NCBI GenBank assembly: GCA_009763385.1 | Contig: CM019826.1 | Location: 98,192,848-98,256,847, forward strand | Reading direction: 5' to 3' | From: Coix lacryma-jobi var. lacryma-jobi | Taxonomy: Eukaryota; Streptophyta; Magnoliopsida; Poales; Poaceae | Length of the DNA: 64,000 bases | In this document: piece after piece, positions 1-10,795 of the stretch | Position numbering within the stretch: the first letter of the stretch is position 1 | Layout: every line of letters begins with the position of its first letter | Translations under genes and position numbers: made by a program | The notes under the pieces: model-generated | Seen by the model: only the letters and a program-made list of their open reading frames with translations | Databases searched by the model: none | Told to the model about the DNA's origin: nothing

Positions 1-2
1 GC

Positions 3-581
3 CCCAGCTCCTCGCAGTTCACGAGTTTTACTACTCCAGGCGGGGCCCCGCTCTTCAGTCCGCTACGGACAGGGTTCACTCCCAGGCCGACAGAGTCGCT
101 CTACGCTACGACGACCTCTGTGACTCGCGATCTGTCGGCCACCTTCAGCGAGCTCACTGGGTTCCCCACGCCAGATCCGCAGGACCCAGTCCAGACGTCT
201 ACAGCTCCAGTCACTTCTACTACCGAGACTCTTCCGAGCTCAGTAGCATCCTCAGAGCAGACGGAGCCCGTCCAGTCCGACACCACGCCGACCGTGCAGG
301 CTGAGTTACCTCCGATACATGAGCTTCCGCACTCCTCTACTCAGCTTGACACTACTACCGTGACTGCGACAGAGTCAGTGCCAGAGTCAGAGCAGGCAGA
401 GCCGCTAGTGCCAGAGCAGACCCCGACCGCTTCGCAGCAGCTTCCAGTTTCCGAGGGACAGCAGGCTACTGGCACCACTTCTTCCGACTCAGAGGAGTAC
501 TTACAGCAGTTTGAGTTCTCTCAGCGCACTCCAGAGACGGCTCCTGACTCGTCTGCACCACCTCCGCCCTCCGACGCGTAG
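3..581 (+). CDS. Sirevirus 'D' C-terminal accessory/env-like ORF (5' partial)
   Basis: The frame is open from the window edge to a TAG at 579-581 (about 192 residues visible). The protein is very rich in Ser, Thr, Pro, Glu and Gln, without transmembrane segment, zinc knuckle or enzymatic motif, and ends in a proline cluster and an acidic stretch. It lies just upstream of a purine-rich tract (594-607), further PPT-like tracts and an LTR. Sireviruses can carry an env-like or other extra ORF between pol and the 3' LTR, so this is most likely the tail of such an ORF; a low-complexity gag or pol tail cannot be excluded. The first in-frame ATG visible, at 120, is not a convincing start because the frame extends upstream of it. 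Confidence 0.45.
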   Translation, partial: PSSSQFTSFTTPGGAPLFSPLRTGFTPRPTESLYATTTSVTRDLSATFSELTGFPTPDPQDPVQTSTAPVTSTTETLPSSVASSEQTEPVQSDTTPTVQAELPPIHELPHSSTQLDTTTVTATESVPESEQAEPLVPEQTPTASQQLPVSEGQQATGTTSSDSEEYLQQFEFSQRTPETAPDSSAPPPPSDA

Positions 582-1019
582 TTTGGCGCTTGATGCCAAA
601 GGGGGAGAGTGGTCGAGTATAGCGATAGGGGGAGTGTTGTGAGAGGGCTTTGTGTCTTTTGATGTGTTATATTCACATACGCTCTTTACTTATCACATCT
701 TTTGTGCATATTTATGTTATATACTTATGCTATGGATCTCATGACATGTTTGTGCTCACTATGATTTTATATATGACATGTCATTTCGCTTCGCTCATTA
801 CTTGTGCTTAATTCTCACTTGTTTATGTATATGAGCTCTTTACTCTTGCACTTGCTATTCACTCTAACTTGTTGAGTGCAGGATGATGGCATGACATGTT
901 TGAATTTGCCCCTAATCATTTTCTCTTATTTATTGCAAGTTCATACATGTCATGATTTAAAAACCTCTTCTCTCTATACTCGATCTCGTGTTGTCATCAA
1001 TCACTAAAAAGGGGGAGAT
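582..1019 (+). other. Sirevirus D 3' non-coding region with polypurine tracts
   Basis: AT-rich spacer between the ORF stop and the 3' LTR. It holds several G-rich purine runs (about 599-607, 628-633) and the terminal PPT, AAAAAGGGGGAGAT, at 1006-1019, directly abutting the LTR. Repeated PPT-like tracts ahead of the 3' LTR are a known trait of Sireviruses. The interior (650-960) holds recurrent 'gacatgt' and 'ctcttta' words and no ORF. Confidence 0.7.
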
Positions 1020-1457
1020 TGAACGCATCTTGGCCCCTAGTGGTTTCGGTGATTGGATGAAACACAAGATTACTGTGACTAACGTGTGTTTTGCAGAAAC
1101 AGAGATGAGTTAGGTCACGGTAATGGCGACGATACGGGCATATGGAGTTCATGTCCCCTGGCGATGGAAATCGTTTCGGTTTTCAAAGGATGGACGACGA
1201 AGACGGTGGTAGGCTAGGCTAAGTGTCGCATGGTGTTGGAGGACACTTAGGTAGTCTTAGGTCTTTGTTTTTTCTTTGGCCGTACTATAAAGAGGGGTGT
1301 GAATCAGTAGCTTGACCTAGATGAGTCTATTGAGGTAGGTGTGGTGCACACTTGTTATTTCATAGCCCTAGGTAGCTCAGAGAGATGCCTTATGTCGAGA
1401 GGAACAAAAGTTGTTAAGACCGCGTCGCGATCCGAGTTGATCTTGCCCTTGGTATGG

Positions 1458-1795
1458 GCATCGGATGCTGGATCAGTGGGCATCGGAGGCTCCGATGCCC
1501 ACACCGACCTAGGGTTTGGTCTGGTGCGTGGCATCGGAGGCTCCGATGGTGCCACATCGGATCGTCCGGTGTCACTGTTCACTTGGGAGTGAACTGTGCA
1601 GGGCATCGGACGCCGGCATCGGACGCTGAGGGCCAGCGTCCGATGGCCATACAGAGAGGTTCCAGAGAGGTCTTTTCGGCATCGGACGCTCCCCAGCGTC
1701 CGATGCTCCATAAACATGTCTGACAAGAAGGTACAGTAGACCATTGGACGGGGTCATCGGAGCGTCCGATGCCTGGCATCGGCGCGTTCGATGCC
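1458..1795 (+). repeat. Palindrome cluster in LTR of D
   Basis: At least ten copies of the word GCATCGGA or its complement TCCGATGC, several arranged as close inverted pairs (for example the arms at 1499 and 1530, and the group 1609-1705). The cluster precedes a TATA box. Inverted-repeat clusters in this part of the LTR are characteristic of Sireviruses. Confidence 0.75.
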
Positions 1796-1844
1796 CCCGA
1801 AAAATACCTGTCTTGTGCTGTTTTTGGATGGCCGCGTTGGGGGG

Positions 1845-1852
1845 TATATATA
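1845..1852 (+). promoter_or_regulatory. TATA box of LTR D
   Basis: TATATATA follows the palindrome cluster by about 50 bp, a position matching the U3/R promoter seen in the LTRs of A and B. Confidence 0.5.
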
Positions 1853-2570
1853 CTTCCTTCCCTCCATCCATTTGAGTGTTCTTGCCATTTCCATCTGCTG
1901 AGAGACACCTTGTGAGTGTAAGAAAGAGCAAGAGCCCTAGTGAGGTTGAGTGATTTGCTAATTGTGAGAATTAGACACCTCCTAGTGAGAATTGAGTAGC
2001 AAGTGTGCATCCATCCATCTCTTTGGCCTTGTCTTGGTCAAGTGAGAGTTCTAGCTTGTTACTCTTGGTGATCGACATCACCTAGACGGCTTGGTGGCGA
2101 TCGGAGTGCTTGGTGATCATCCGGAGGCTTTGTGGATGACCCAAGCCATGTTGTGACCGGTAGCGAGCGATTCACCGGGCCGGAGTGGCGAAGAATCAGC
2201 TCGTAGTGAGCACTTGATCCTTGCACGGATCAAGGGGGAGCGATACTCTTGCGCGGGTGCTCCAACGAGGACTAGGGGGGTGTGCCGACACCTCGATACC
2301 TCAGCAAAAAGATCGTCGAGTCATCTCTACTCTTTTACTTACACATTTACTTTCAAGCAATTCAATTTTGCATTGCTACTTGTTGTTCATTCTATATTGA
2401 ATTGCTTTGCTAGAGTAGGAGTGGCTTAGACTTGGTCTTTTGTGCGGTAGAATAAATAGAATCACACTTCTAGGCACTAGGGGGTTAATTGGGGCTTGAT
2501 AGGTTTTATTATTGCAAGAAGTTTTAGAAAAGCCCAATTCACCCCCCCTCTTGGGCATCTTGATCCTTTT

Positions 2571-3301
2571 ACCTGGAAACCGTCCTCGCCGAGTTTTGAG
2601 GCCCAAACTCGGAAACTAGCCACCCCAGGTTTTGAGGCCCAACTTGGAAACCATCGATGGTAGCTTTTTGAGGCTCAGCTACCGAACCCGCACCGTAGAC
2701 GGGATGTGGTTCACACACCCCGACCACCGGCACCGATGCCGATGCATGTCCAGCCTCCACGCCGGGCACAACGCCTTCGCCATCCTTCTTGACTCAGCCG
2801 GCGGCACTTGCGCCGCACGCAAGCCCGTGTCCGACCTCCTGCCAAGTGCCACGACGCCATCGTCTTCCTCCTGACTCGGCCGATGCATCGCACATCCCCA
2901 TGTGCTCTCGCTCGCCGATGCCACGTGTCAGCTACCACAGCTGGTCCTCTGGCCCTATGGTCTGTCAGTCCAAGCCTCACGTCTGCCCTTCACCGCTCTG
3001 GGTACATCGGCATGGCACGTCCGCCGCACGGCACGCCCATCCTTCACCGCTCCCGGTCCGTCGGCACGACACGTCTCTACTTGACCTTCACCTCGCCATA
3101 GACCACTGTATCCGAGCTCCACACCTGCACATCAACACAGCCAAGAGACACATGTCGCACACGCACACCAACACAGAAACACCACAACTCAACGCCACCG
3201 GTTAGTCATAAACAATAAGCGCATAGCTAGATATAGACTCAACCGGGTAAAAGCCTCAAACCTTCCTCATCAAAGTCAATCATTCATCATATATGTTCTC
3301 A
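2571..3301 (-). mobile_element. Truncated 3' LTR of Sirevirus A
   Basis: Collinear and gap-free with 10922-11652 of the 5' LTR (both 731 bp). The right boundary is the LTR start (TGAGAACATATA on the minus strand) next to the PPT. About 1.76 kb of the LTR (R/U5 side) is missing; the break is at the junction with LTR D. Confidence 0.85.
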
Positions 3302-3312
3302 ATCTCCCCCTT
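3302..3312 (-). other. Polypurine tract of Sirevirus A
   Basis: Reads AAGGGGGAGAT on the minus strand and directly abuts the LTR start, the primer position for plus-strand DNA synthesis. A further PPT-like tract lies at about 3664-3672. Confidence 0.8.
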
Positions 3313-5976
3313 GATGAATGCATTGACTAACAATAAAACCAAAAAGGAAGGGTTTGAAGGCAAACCTCATTCAGGTGCCCAAAAGCAATAAAAAGCAAAC
3401 ACAAGGCCACTTGAGATGAGGAAGGATCATGAAAACTCCAAATAAAAGCTCTCGGTCCCGAAAGAAACGGGAAAAGCGAGCAAAGCCTCCACACAACCGA
3501 AGAGTCAAGATAAAACAAGAGTTTCATGAAATCCCAAAAGGTACTCGAAAACCAATCTCAAATAAATTGTCAAACAATCATCACAAAAGAAACCAAGGTA
3601 CTTATCCACTTCGATTCACTTGGGTCGAAATTTCTCCCCCTTTTTCTCTTTTTCTTTCTCTTTCTCCCCCTTGATGATTGAATTGACAAAAACTAGGCAC
3701 AAGAGATGGTTTGAGATACCAAAACTGAAAATCTCATTCAAGTGATCAAAAGCCATAGAAGGGCAAAGAACAAAGTCACTTGTCATGAGAAGATTATCCA
3801 TTCAAATGCCCAAAAGCCAAAGAAATGCTAAAGAGGGGGCAATTTGAAATGAATATAACTTGGTCCCCAAAGACATGGGCAATGGCTCAACGCAACCAAG
3901 CAAGGGATCGGAGTAACAACTCATCAAAGAGCAAAACTCGATCACATAGAGCGAAAAACTTGGTTCCCAAAGACATGGGCAACGGCTCGACGCAACCAAG
4001 TCAAAAATGAGCTAGTCCTCAAGAAGAGGCAGAAAAGGCTCAACACCACTAGCTCAAGGCTCGATACCAATTGAGGCTGAAACAACGCATTAGAATACAA
4101 AAACTGCTAGTCCCTCAAGATAGAGGTAGAGAAGCTCAACACAACTAGCAGACTCGATATCAATCACAAACAGCCAAAAATTGGTGAAGACAGCTAGTTC
4201 CTCAAGATAGAGGCAAAAGTGGCTCGACACAACTAGCTGAAGGCTCCATACAAATCGAAAATACCAAGCAAAAACCGCTAGTCCCTCAAGATAGAGGCAT
4301 AACAGCTCAACACGACTAGCAGGCTTGATACCGATTGAGAAAAACACAAAGAGAAGCTCAAAACTAAATGGAGCACAAACACTCGGAGCACGCGGAGAAG
4401 CAGCAAAGCAAAAGCGGCTCCCCCTGAAAGCAAGCCTATATACAAAAGCTATGCAACAAAGCTCATGACACCAATTGCATTCCATACCAAAAGATGGATA
4501 CCAATTGAAAAAGGACACAAAAGAACTAAACTCCCCCTAGCTCAAAGCTCTCCCCAAAATGCATGACTCTCCCCTTTGTGCCAACACACAAGCTCCCCCT
4601 TGCAAACAGCTTCTCCCCCTTGACAAAAGGGAACATGCTGAGGGGTTCTGACATTTTTCAACAAAGTTGACACAAACACAAGACAAGTCATCAAACAAAA
4701 GCATATGGGGGCAATGAAAAGCACTGAAAGTGACCACAAAGTGTATCGGAGCTGGGGGTATGTACACTAAGCTAAAAATGCATGATATGCACAATGCAAC
4801 AGCTTCAAGTGTATAGCAATCAGAATGAAAAGATGCTCAAAAGGGTGCTGCCCTGAAGGTGTAGCAACCAATACAAATGCTAGCAAAGGCTCAAACTGAT
4901 CAAGTGAAGACGAAATATGAACAATTAAGCATATGAGCAGTTCTAAGCCATTCGAAAAGGTGTTCACCACTAAAATAGCACTTAGCATGAATAGACAGGA
5001 AATCGAGCAAGTGCTAACTCATGTATAAAAGGTGAACTACCCCTAGCAAAGTTCAATCATCATGCAATAGAGTGAAGCATAAACTTGTGTTATTTTCAAA
5101 TTTTATCGGAATTTGCAGCGGTATTAACACAAGTTCAAATTAAAAGCATGTGATTGCGAGAGGTTGAAAGCATGGTCATTGCCTAACTTTTCAACCGGGC
5201 TAAGCCTATGCAACAAAAGCAATCGGAAGATTAAAGCACCGGTTTCGGTCTTACACTACACGGCTCAAGTTTAACTCAATTGTGCAATGAGAAACAGTCT
5301 CGATACCGTGAGGTGCTAACACATGCAATCCCATCTCGATCTTTTCATTTCACTTAGACTTGGATCAAATTTTAAGCACAAGGTAAATATGAACAATCCA
5401 AGCAAGTGAATAACTCAGTGCAAGAGACATAGCAACCTAGCATACAAAAGATAGCATAAGTGATCTCAACACATCCTACCCATGCTAGTTGCCAAACTCA
5501 ATGGTGAACAAATTAAATGTTTCATAGTTGATTAATCAAGTTCACCATTTGCAAAAATAGCTTAGCTCATAACATGTATCAGGTGATCAAAAAGAGCCTA
5601 GGCTACAAGCATCATCATGAATAAACAGGGCATACCAAAAAGAGCATAACCTCATTCTCATTGCTCTAAACATGAAGCTCTAAAATGCAAGATGTACATG
5701 ATGAAATGCATGCAAAACTAGCCTATAAGGAACAGAGCTAAAGCTAGTCTAAAAAGGAAGACCCAAAACAAAAGGGTATAGGAGAAATCCAACTATGATA
5801 CAATGAGCAAAATGCTTCCCCAACTAAAAGGGAAACACGCACCAAAGTCACAAATAAAGAGCCAAGAAATGCTCAAGCGACAGCCTGCAAAATCCACATC
5901 GAAAAGACCACACAACAGAAAGAGGTCGAATAAGAGGAGTACCAAAATCCGAACTCAGAAGTGTGTCGGAATTACC
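3313..5976 (-). other. 3' non-coding region of Sirevirus A
   Basis: About 2.7 kb with no credible ORF. It contains many CTCCCC(C)TTG words (PPT-like on the minus strand; around 3636-3672 and 4531-4622), a hairpin-module array at 4010-4345 with PBS-like words, and AT-rich sequence shared with B (55809-58300) and, in the opposite orientation, with C (29300-30870). Confidence 0.75.
4010..4510 (-). repeat. Hairpin-module array with PBS-like words (A)
   Basis: About four degenerate modules of 75-90 bp. Each contains GCTAGTnCCTCAAG, a purine-rich core, then ACTAGC, so the arms CTAGT and ACTAG can pair. Each is followed by a variant of GGCTCGATACCAATTGAG. That word matches the PBS/LTR junction at 9148-9168 apart from a missing T and one A; copies or variants start near 4058, 4151, 4242, 4322, 4461 and 4496. 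The same array is in B at 56344-56854. Confidence 0.65.
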
Positions 5977-6265
5977 TCATGATGCGCTTGACCGCCTACT
6001 TGTGTGATACCCGAGGGGATGCCTGAATCTGCTGAACTCCAGGACGCTTGCCTTGCCGGAGTCGTCTCCCCCTCGCCTGATGCTGTCGCTCCCACAGGTG
6101 CAGCTAGTGCTCACTGGAGAGCTGCTTGAACGGAACCCCAAGTCATGGAAGAAGTAGGATCGGGTCCGTGAGCCGAAATGCTCTCTCCAGGCTCCTATTC
6201 TTCTGCACACTCAAAAGCAGAAGAAAACACACGGCATTGTCTCGTCCAGTGTGACCTCAAGGTCT
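5977..6265 (-). pseudogene. pol remnant (integrase-RT linker) in Sirevirus A
   Basis: A short coding scrap whose translation, after frame changes, corresponds to the linker between copia integrase and RT (the 'EVTLDET..C..SAFE.AGE' stretch, clearest in copy B at 58306-58665, compare C at 27405-27490). In A it is frameshifted. The flanking integrase core and RT are absent, so this marks where two internal deletions left a stub. Confidence 0.55.
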
Positions 6266-7000
6266 CCACAGAACGGTTAGTCACATGATAAGCATAAGGT
6301 GAACACTCAACAAAAGAGGTCTACCTATGAATGATACCGCAAGGAGATCTGAACCCAAACTAGTCAAAACTACCATGCAACAGGATAAAGCACTATATAG
6401 CAAAATGCAACCTAGAGACATGATCAACCCAAACACAGCCTAAACTCAACACATGCTACAATGCAAGATAATGATAGCAATAGATCCAAAAACATGTAAC
6501 ATGATAAAATTGTGGAAAGGCTAGTGCTCAAACTAATCATATCAACAGGATACATGTAGCTACACAAAACTAGCACCTGAAAAGTGACACCTAATGAACA
6601 TCATACCACTACAAATCAAGCTCATGGAGAAGAATGGTAAAACATGGCACAATGTTCATGAGCATTACAAACTAGCATGAAAAGTGACTAAACCACCAGG
6701 CTATACACAAAGCTAGCATGACATATGATATAGAAGATAGCACATGCTAGACTAAACAAAACATGATACAAAAGAAAATGTACATGCGAAAACTATACAA
6801 GTGAGCATATGACCGACCATCTCATACCATAAGAATTAGATCATGGATATACAAGGTATGAGTGTATAAGATAGCTCACCAAATAGCAACGGCCTCTTTG
6901 GAGGCAAATCTAAGCGGGGTGTAGAGAACCATCAACTCTTGATCACATCTAAAAGATCAAGCTCCATCAGGCGCATGTTCTCCACCCCGCGTCCTCATAT
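6266..7000 (-). other. Non-coding stretch between gag stop and pol remnant (A)
   Basis: AT-rich, with recurrent 'catgctagactaaac', 'aaagctagcatgacatatga' and 'gatagcacatgctag' words, suggesting decayed local repeats. No ORF or catalytic motif seen. It occupies the place where protease and integrase should begin. Confidence 0.5.
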
Positions 7001-9016
7001 CTACACACAAGAGGACACAATAACCCGAGTCTTGGATCCCGAAGGGTTAGCAAGCATGTACTTGGGAATCCAGGACTTGGTCACAAATCTCAACTTATCA
7101 TATGGGTTAGCATGATGCAAACGCTGGTTCAAATGCAATTGTGAAACACCCTTGGAAGCATTCCTCAAAAGGACAACTCGAGGAGAAGAACGAGTCGTAC
7201 CACGGGAAAAGAGGTAAACATCTTCCAAGGTTTTTGTAGAAGAACCAATAGAAGCACCATGATAAGCATGACGTGGACTGAGAGAAGAAGCACTAGAAGC
7301 ATGTCCACGACCATGACCTATCCCACTAGAAAAGGAGTCATAAAACCCATCAACAAAGAGTGGCTTCTTACTAGGAGCACAAGCGTTCATGCAGTGGGAA
7401 GGGCTATGAACCACCATCTTCCTAGAAGAGCGAGCTTGGCGAAAACGTTTGGCACGCCGATAGCAAAAGCTTTCTTGATGCCCATCTTTCTCACAAAAAA
7501 AGCAATGGTACAAAGGCCTACTGGAAGGCACACCATTCTCCGACAAGTGAGAAGTCCCTTGGGACTTGGAACAAGAAGCATCAACATTCAACTTGGTGCC
7601 AACGCTAGGAGCACACGTGACATGGGAAAGGCTACGCGGCTTCCTAAAAGCCTTAGCTCGAATACGCCGCTCGTGCTTGACACGGCGAAAACAAAAATCG
7701 AGCGAATGTCCATCCTTCTTGCAAAAGGTGCAATGAAAAACCGGATTGGGAGCACGAGTCCCAAAAATGTGAGACGCACCTTTGTCAAGAGAAGTCCCCT
7801 GGACATCACTCGAAGAACCAACAAGGTTAGGAGTAGCTATGAAAGAGCTATCCGAAACCTTGGTACAAGTGCTATCGTCAAAAGACTCACGCGCAACACA
7901 AGAACTCAACTCAGGTTGCAAAGATGCAGACTTAGAAATATCAACATCGGAGTTGCAAGAAATGCGTGACTCAAAAGACTTAGCACAAAGACTCTTGCAT
8001 CTTTTGGCTAAAACCTCATTCTCAAACATGAGACGATCACAAGTACCACAAGGAGTGTTTTTCAGATTTTCCATCTCCTCTCTAATGCACTCGACATATG
8101 TGGTACGCAAGAGTTCAATCTCCTTTTCAAGGTTGGCACTCATATCATTGTGCTCAACCAATTTGGCGCTCATATCATCGCGCAAAACATTCAAAGCCAA
8201 AACTTCTTTTTCCAAATCAATGCATGATGTGCAAATGAAATCGGTGGAAGAAACATCACCATTCACATCAAGCAAAGAATCATGATTAGCACAAGAAGTA
8301 TGGCAAGCATCTTTATTCAAAGAGCACAAGCTACAAGGCCTAGCATTTATCTCAATAATTTCATCCCTAGCATGCTCAAGTTCATCTACACATGTGGTGT
8401 GAGTCAATTTTAATTTATTAATTTCAGCAAGCAAAGACTCACAAGAACCACATGGTAAAGAAGCTTTTGACTTAAGCAAGGCTATTTCAGATTTAGCATA
8501 AACAAGTTCCTTGCGCAAGTCAAAGCAAACAAGACATGGTATGGAAGCATTTGATTTCAATATTTCATTTTCAGATTCTAAGCTAGCAAGCGAAAAGCAT
8601 AGCTCATTATTCTTCCTAACCATGTCACTACAAGAGGTGCAATGTAAAGATGCACTAGACTTCCAATGAAAAAGGCCACATTTTAACCTAGCAATGGAGC
8701 ATTTCAATTTCTTGATCTTTCTATGCAAGGTATCACAAAGCTCATCATATCTCTGGTTATCATCACAACAAGCTTCAAATTGTTGGGATAAAATCCCAAG
8801 ACAAGCAGCAAGAATACCTTTCTTGGCTTTGCCAAGTTCGCGTATGCGATCCTCCGTCGAATGCTCATCATCTCCTAGGAAGCCCAGCAAAGCATCCACC
8901 TCGCGTTCCGCCTCAAGAGCCGTACTCCTCCTTCTTGCCAAAATGTCGTCCTCGGTCGCATGTCCAAGACTCAAGCCTAAGGACAAAGACACACTGGAAG
9001 AAGAACTTGGTGCCAT
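7001..9016 (-). CDS. gag: Sirevirus Gag (intact, copy A)
   Basis: Open frame of 671 codons from the ATG at 9016, chosen over an ATG at 9049 because MAPSSSSS is conserved in copy B and opens the recognisable protein. Gag forms the cytoplasmic virus-like particle that packages element RNA. The N-terminal two thirds is Leu/Glu/Lys-rich with heptad-like spacing (coiled-coil-like) and recurring short CxxC motifs (for example CLVCFD, CTSCID). Two CCHC zinc knuckles (C-x2-C-x4-H-x4-C) lie at about residues 429-442 and 505-518, each followed by Arg-rich RNA-binding stretches. The C-terminus resembles the gag-protease linker of copia polyproteins and then stops, so pol is not fused. Strongly similar to copy B. 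The reading frame has no stop or frameshift, so it could still be translated. Confidence 0.85.
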   Translation of the reverse strand: MAPSSSSSVSLSLGLSLGHATEDDILARRRSTALEAEREVDALLGFLGDDEHSTEDRIRELGKAKKGILAACLGILSQQFEACCDDNQRYDELCDTLHRKIKKLKCSIARLKCGLFHWKSSASLHCTSCSDMVRKNNELCFSLASLESENEILKSNASIPCLVCFDLRKELVYAKSEIALLKSKASLPCGSCESLLAEINKLKLTHTTCVDELEHARDEIIEINARPCSLCSLNKDACHTSCANHDSLLDVNGDVSSTDFICTSCIDLEKEVLALNVLRDDMSAKLVEHNDMSANLEKEIELLRTTYVECIREEMENLKNTPCGTCDRLMFENEVLAKRCKSLCAKSFESRISCNSDVDISKSASLQPELSSCVARESFDDSTCTKVSDSSFIATPNLVGSSSDVQGTSLDKGASHIFGTRAPNPVFHCTFCKKDGHSLDFCFRRVKHERRIRAKAFRKPRSLSHVTCAPSVGTKLNVDASCSKSQGTSHLSENGVPSSRPLYHCFFCEKDGHQESFCYRRAKRFRQARSSRKMVVHSPSHCMNACAPSKKPLFVDGFYDSFSSGIGHGRGHASSASSLSPRHAYHGASIGSSTKTLEDVYLFSRGTTRSSPRVVLLRNASKGVSQLHLNQRLHHANPYDKLRFVTKSWIPKYMLANPSGSKTRVIVSSCV

Positions 9017-9147
9017 CTTGAAAAGCACCGTTAGCGTTAGCCAAAACACAAGCTCAACACCTCGACAAGCAAAGTTGGAAACACAACCACTCTCAAAAGG
9101 TCGCCTTCGTGGATCCGGAACCGGTTAAGGTAGAGAGATCCTTAACT

Positions 9148-9160
9148 GGCTCTGATACCA
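9148..9160 (-). other. Primer binding site of Sirevirus A
   Basis: TGGTATCAGAGCC on the minus strand, the standard plant copia PBS complementary to the 3' end of initiator Met-tRNA. It starts two bases after the LTR end. Confidence 0.9.
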
Positions 9161-9574
9161 ATTGAAGGACCAAAAATGCTAAAGCAAGGCGACCAGAGGG
9201 GGGGTGAATGGGAGCCCAAAAATTCTTCTCAGAATTTCGGCCTCTGTCCCAACAAAATCAACCCCAAGAGCAAAGCCGACACACGTGATGTCCTCGACCC
9301 AAGAGAATGGGTGGATGTTCCCTAGGAACACAGCGGGACACCACAAAAGCTCCCTCACCCAAATCCACGTGACTCAACTAGTGACAGGATGGAGTTTGGG
9401 TAACCTCAACCTCCCCCGAGCAACGCGAGGGGGATTCAGGCTTTTTCACAAAGCAGGAAGCCCGGTTTTTGTAGAGCACAGAGTCAGGAATCCAACGCAA
9501 AAAGCGGATCTCAAATCGGAGCTCGAACGTAAAAGATACGGACGAAAACGTGTGATCACTGCACTGACCGGACT

Positions 9575-9940
9575 CTGAGGTGCGTCCGGTCAGTGTCGAT
9601 CGGACGCGTCCGGTCAGAGAAAAGCCTCTCTGGATGCTCTCTGTTTACGACCGGACTCACGGTGAACAAGCGTCCGGTCGTTACAACTGAGCGTCTGGTC
9701 AAACACCGAAGAGGCAATGAACAGTGCCTTCAGTGCGTCCGGTCACGCGAAACCCTAGCGTCCGGTCAGTTATGCACAACACGATCTCGCTCAGCCTTCA
9801 ACGATCGGACGCACGAGGACAGCGTCCGGTCGGTTCGAGGCGTGCGTCCGGTCACCTCGCGCGAACTGGACAGCGCGGGTGTTCAACGACCGGACTCTGA
9901 GTCGGTGCGTCCGGTCGCTATTACGCAGCGTCCGGTCACC
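9575..9940 (-). repeat. Palindrome cluster (GACCGGAC/GTCCGGTC) in LTR A
   Basis: About fifteen copies of GTCCGGTC or GACCGGAC over 365 bp. In B and C the same place in the same LTR family is filled by a different word (CGGACAGTCCG). Confidence 0.8.
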
Positions 9941-10534
9941 CCGACCAGTCCCCTGTTCGTCCACCGAATCGACCCGATCTCCCTCAAATCAAAAGAACTA
10001 AGGCTCAAATTTCGTGTGAGGGGTCACAAGGATGTTAGTGAGCTACTCCTAAGAGATCATGGCTCGAACCTAACTCCAAATCGGTGAATCGAAGAAAACG
10101 GTGAGGAACGGGCAAGAACTCGATCCCAAAACTAAATCCGCCCGATCTGTGAGTTCGTGAGGTATTAGAGAAATTCCTTCGATAGAAAGAAGACTCTCAC
10201 GAAGCTACACAAGATGGTTCAAACGGATTTGCGAATCTTCCCTCGAAACAAGAATTCTCGTGAAGAACGAAAGAGGGGAAAACGTGCAAACGCGAAGAAC
10301 AAAATCGCAAGACAAATTAAAGCACGAATTTGATCCTTGGATTCAGAGGAATGGATGATTCATTAAGCACTCGGTGTCGGGCTACAAGCCAATCCTAGCA
10401 ACACAAAGCTTGGATGGCAAAAAGCTCAAGAACAAGAGCCAACTCTCCCTAACCCTAGCCTTCTCTCACAGGAACAAAGTGAGAGAGACACCGTCCAAGA
10501 ATCCTAGGGATACGGCTGCCCTAGCAGCCCCCTC

Positions 10535-10543
10535 ATATATATA
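10535..10543 (-). promoter_or_regulatory. TATA box of LTR A
   Basis: TATATATAT on the minus strand, upstream (in the transcription sense) of the palindrome cluster. Equivalent boxes exist in both LTRs of B. Confidence 0.5.
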
Positions 10544-10795
10544 GGCGCACGTCCGAAGACCAAAACGCCCTTACATTAAGCACTTAACCCAAATACCCCC
10601 AGGGGTAAAACCGTCCAGTCCTGGCGATTTTCATCCGACGGCCACGCCCGCACATCCGGTAGCTTCGCCTCGACGCGACCTCCCTGATGTCGCCACGTGC
10701 CGTCATGTCGACCACCGCGCCTTCCTCTTGGATAGCTTCGCCGCCGCGCCAGCCTCTCCACATCGCCACGCGTCGACCGTCCTTTCGGACCAACC

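Larger units (their letters stand above)
1020..2570 (+). mobile_element. 3' LTR of Sirevirus D (plus strand)
   Basis: Starts with TGAACGCATC immediately after the PPT and runs to the Sirevirus-type terminal block 'aattcacccccc' at about 2536-2547, about 1.55 kb. The last bases before the junction are 'gatcctttt'; the expected terminal CA is absent, so the LTR appears clipped by a base or two. At 2570/2571 it passes directly into the truncated LTR of element A, in opposite orientation. Its start and internal palindrome cluster differ from A, B and C, so D is a different Sirevirus family. Confidence 0.75.

Noticed and set aside
2789..3205. 138-codon ORF recurring at 11140, 55286 and 63308
   Set aside because: It recurs because it lies within the repeated LTR. 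Reading is against LTR transcription, His/Pro-rich, and several frames are open at once.
7259..7969. 236-codon plus-strand ORF
   Set aside because: Antisense shadow of the intact Gag of A; no independent support.
9575..9940. CRISPR-like array of short repeats
   Set aside because: Short palindromic words with irregular spacing inside a plant retrotransposon LTR; no uniform repeat/spacer units and no bacterial context.
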